Source of the DNA: Bostrychus sinensis
Lineage: Eukaryota; Chordata; Actinopteri; Gobiiformes; Eleotridae
NCBI GenBank assembly: GCA_020698575.1
Contig: CM036248.1
Location: 14,909,729 to 14,973,728, forward strand
Length of the DNA: 64,000 bases
Direction of reading: 5' to 3'
Under the pieces are notes generated by a model, which did no database searches, was not told the origin of the DNA, and saw nothing but the letters and a program-made list of their open reading frames with translations. A program made the position numbers and the translations under genes. Shown one piece after another: positions 61,901-64,000 of this stretch. The number at the start of each line of letters is the position of its first letter. Position 1 is the stretch's first letter.

Positions 61901-63680
61901 ACTGCACTTTGAATCATTCTTTGTTGCTTTGGTCGCATTTTTCCACAACTGCCAGCTGTGGCATCACTTTTTGCTTGTACCTAAATCCATTTCACATTTT
62001 CGAGTATTTTTCCCCATTTGCCATTTATTTTCCTGTTAATGAAGAAAAAAATCAATAAGTTACAAATACGGCAATTTCACTATAAACATCTTATACTATA
62101 TGTATTATCCTCTTCGCCCTTATACACATCACCAGATCTGATAACTTAGCAATATCATTTAGTTTATGTAGATAGCTTATAGCAGGGTAACCTTAGCTAT
62201 GAAAGGCAGTTTTATTGCCCTGATAGTTATCTCCATCTCATATCACACTTGGGGCTCTGTTAGTAGTTACCAAAGTGTCAGTGTCTACCCAACACTGGCC
62301 TTCTTGGAAATCATTTGGTCCACATATTGGCTTTGAATGCATTCCTCAGATTTTGCTCGCAGTTTTCTAGGAACAATTTATTCTGGGAAGAAGCCACCAT
62401 ACAGTGTTTCAGGGAACTGTATTTCATCAGTTCGGGTTGATTTAGGAAAGTGTGATTTTGAGAGCGAGGCCTGTATACGGGTGGAATAGCCAACAACTAA
62501 CTTTTATGGCCGTGAGAAATGCAGGCCTTCAAGGAAAAGTTAGGATCCCAGTGTAGTTGTCATTGTGCAGAAATGGGGACTTCCTGCCAGGGCCTTATAA
62601 GCTCCTCAGCTCATTTCACAGATGGGGGTCAAAAACTCAGCATTACGATGACAGAATTTTAATGGCTACACACAAACGCACAAAAATCACTGGCTATATG
62701 AGTTATTGGTTTACGGGACAGGACCCCGTGTGCCGCTCAGTCAAGCCTCTGTTTATAGCGCTGTTTTTACAGGTCTATAAAATATTAGTCTGCACCACTC
62801 CACTCTTGTGTGTGCGAAGAAGCCACATCTGAAGTGTGCTGGTTTGTCATGAGCAGCTGTGGGGAATAGGAGCTAATACCGTGGCTTGGGACCCTTCCTA
62901 CAACAACACAGACGCCTTCGAGGGTCCCACCATGACAGCCAAGACCACTGCCTCAAACCGGGCGATGTATATACACTTCAGGGGACCCACGCTGTGTTTA
63001 CTGACCAACCTGTCTGGAGCAGGGCCAAGACACAAGTCATAGCTCTGACATCACTGTGGTGAAATTATAGTACGAAACCAAAGCAGGCTGCCTGTTGTGT
63101 ACTGTATACCCACTTTCTGGTTTCTCCTAGCACCATGTTTGTTATTATTGATACTTTGCCAATGCATTTAAGGCCATTACATGTGAGTAAATGATGTTAA
63201 CTGACAAGATTATAAGCAGTTCCTTCATGTGACATTAGGCTTTTTGCAACTGCTGCAGCCTAAAAAAAGTGTGCATTTGAGGCAGTTTTGTGAAAAGCAA
63301 AAGCAAGGATTGACAACTAAAAGACTTTGTACAGTCACTCTAGGTATTATCATGTATTCTGTGAAAGGTCATTTCTGAAATACAATGCATTTACTTTGGC
63401 TGATGACAGGAAATAGTAAGCAGATGATGCATCTGATTAGCGATGAGCAGTTGGCATGTGAACTCTTCAACAATGTGTTATGCTCACTGGCTCTGCCAAC
63501 TCTTACCAGATTTAGCAGGCTAAATACATGAACCAGTCGCTGACAAGCTTCAGCCAGTGACACTGCATATCACATAACATTGCACTAAAAACTCTTAGTA
63601 CAAGTTTTTGTTTAATGTTTGAAACTCCTTCAGCAAAACTCCCAGTGTCATTTCTTCTGTTTCTTTTGGTCACATTACAT
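58935..63680. other. Gene-poor interval with candidate regulatory patches
   Basis: No gene recognised. Unique, GC-balanced patches occur at about 60930-61180 (with a MEF2 consensus) and 62560-63050 (open on the plus strand from 62836 to 63042). The rest is AT-rich. Confidence 0.4.
61020..61029 (+). promoter_or_regulatory. MEF2 consensus site CTAAAAATAA
   Basis: An exact match to the MEF2 binding consensus YTAWWWWTAR inside a unique, GC-balanced stretch about 30 kb upstream of nkx2.5. Function is inferred. Confidence 0.25.
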
Positions 63681-63685
63681 TGGTT

Positions 63686-64000
63686 TGAAGACCAAGTGGA
63701 GGAGTTTAAGTATCTTGGGGTGCGTGAGATCAACAGGCGGATTGGTGCAGCGTCTGCAGTAATGCGGTCATTGTATCGGTCTGTTGTGGTAAAGAAGGAG
63801 CTGAGCCGAAAGGCGACGCTCTCGATTTACGTTCCTACGTTTACGTCGATCTACGTTCCTACTCTCACCTGTGGTCATGAGCTTTGGGTCATGACCGAAA
63901 GGACAAGATCCCGGATACAAGCGGCCGAAATGAGTTTCCTGGCTGGGCGCTCCCTTAGAGATAGGGTGAGGAGCTCTGTCACCCGGGAGGAGCTCGGAGC
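63686..64000 (+). mobile_element. Non-LTR retrotransposon reverse-transcriptase fragment, cut by window end
   Basis: From 63701 the plus strand reads open to the end of the window: VEEFKYLGV, then REINRRIGAASAVMRSLYRS, VVVKKELSRKA, LTCGHELWVMTERTRSRI, QAAEMSFL and SLRDRVRSS. This is the C-terminal part of a reverse transcriptase from a LINE common in fish. It starts abruptly, as a 5'-truncated copy would. Relative to the family pattern, a few residues are missing after YLGV and after MSFL, and IYVPT is duplicated (63819-63861), so the copy is damaged. Family not assigned. Confidence 0.85.

Overview
The window is teleost fish nuclear DNA. It carries four multi-exon protein genes whose introns follow the GT...AG rule and whose proteins align with vertebrate families, set in AT-rich, repeat-rich DNA with fish-type Tc1 transposons, tRNA-headed short repeats, hAT-like and other MITEs, and long (TA)n, (CT)n and (ATT)n microsatellites. 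The gene order rpl26 - atp6v0e1 - bnip1 - nkx2.5 matches the human 5q35 order RPL26L1 - ATP6V0E1 - CREBRF - BNIP1 - NKX2-5, with CREBRF missing from its expected place. Species cannot be named from what is visible.

Layout. 1-17 kb: a deleted Tc1 element at the left edge, two members of one MITE family, several dispersed repeats and no gene I can name. About 17.2-17.6 kb: a CG-rich block holding one plausible minus-strand first coding exon of an unrecognised gene. 18.5-26.5 kb: a compact housekeeping cluster on the plus strand: rpl26 (4 exons, TOP promoter with a TCTCGCGAGA box), atp6v0e1 (V-ATPase subunit e) and bnip1 (Sec20 SNARE). 28.9-31.1 kb: nkx2.5 on the minus strand, convergent with bnip1, two exons, with a (TA)n tract in the single intron. 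31.2-64 kb: a gene desert upstream of nkx2.5. It holds motif-rich unique blocks that could be long-range enhancers (GATA/SOX cluster near 33.2-33.8 kb, a MEF2 consensus at 61.0 kb), many repeats, a second decayed Tc1 element (56.2-57.8 kb), and a 5'-truncated non-LTR reverse-transcriptase fragment running off the right end.

The housekeeping genes do not form a pathway: ribosome, proton pump and ER SNARE. The point of the window is conserved synteny: compact, broadly expressed genes sit beside a developmental regulator of the heart with a large gene-poor upstream territory. Coding calls rest on reading translations and splice sites by eye. Enhancer, CTCF and CLEAR-type calls are motif-level inferences only.
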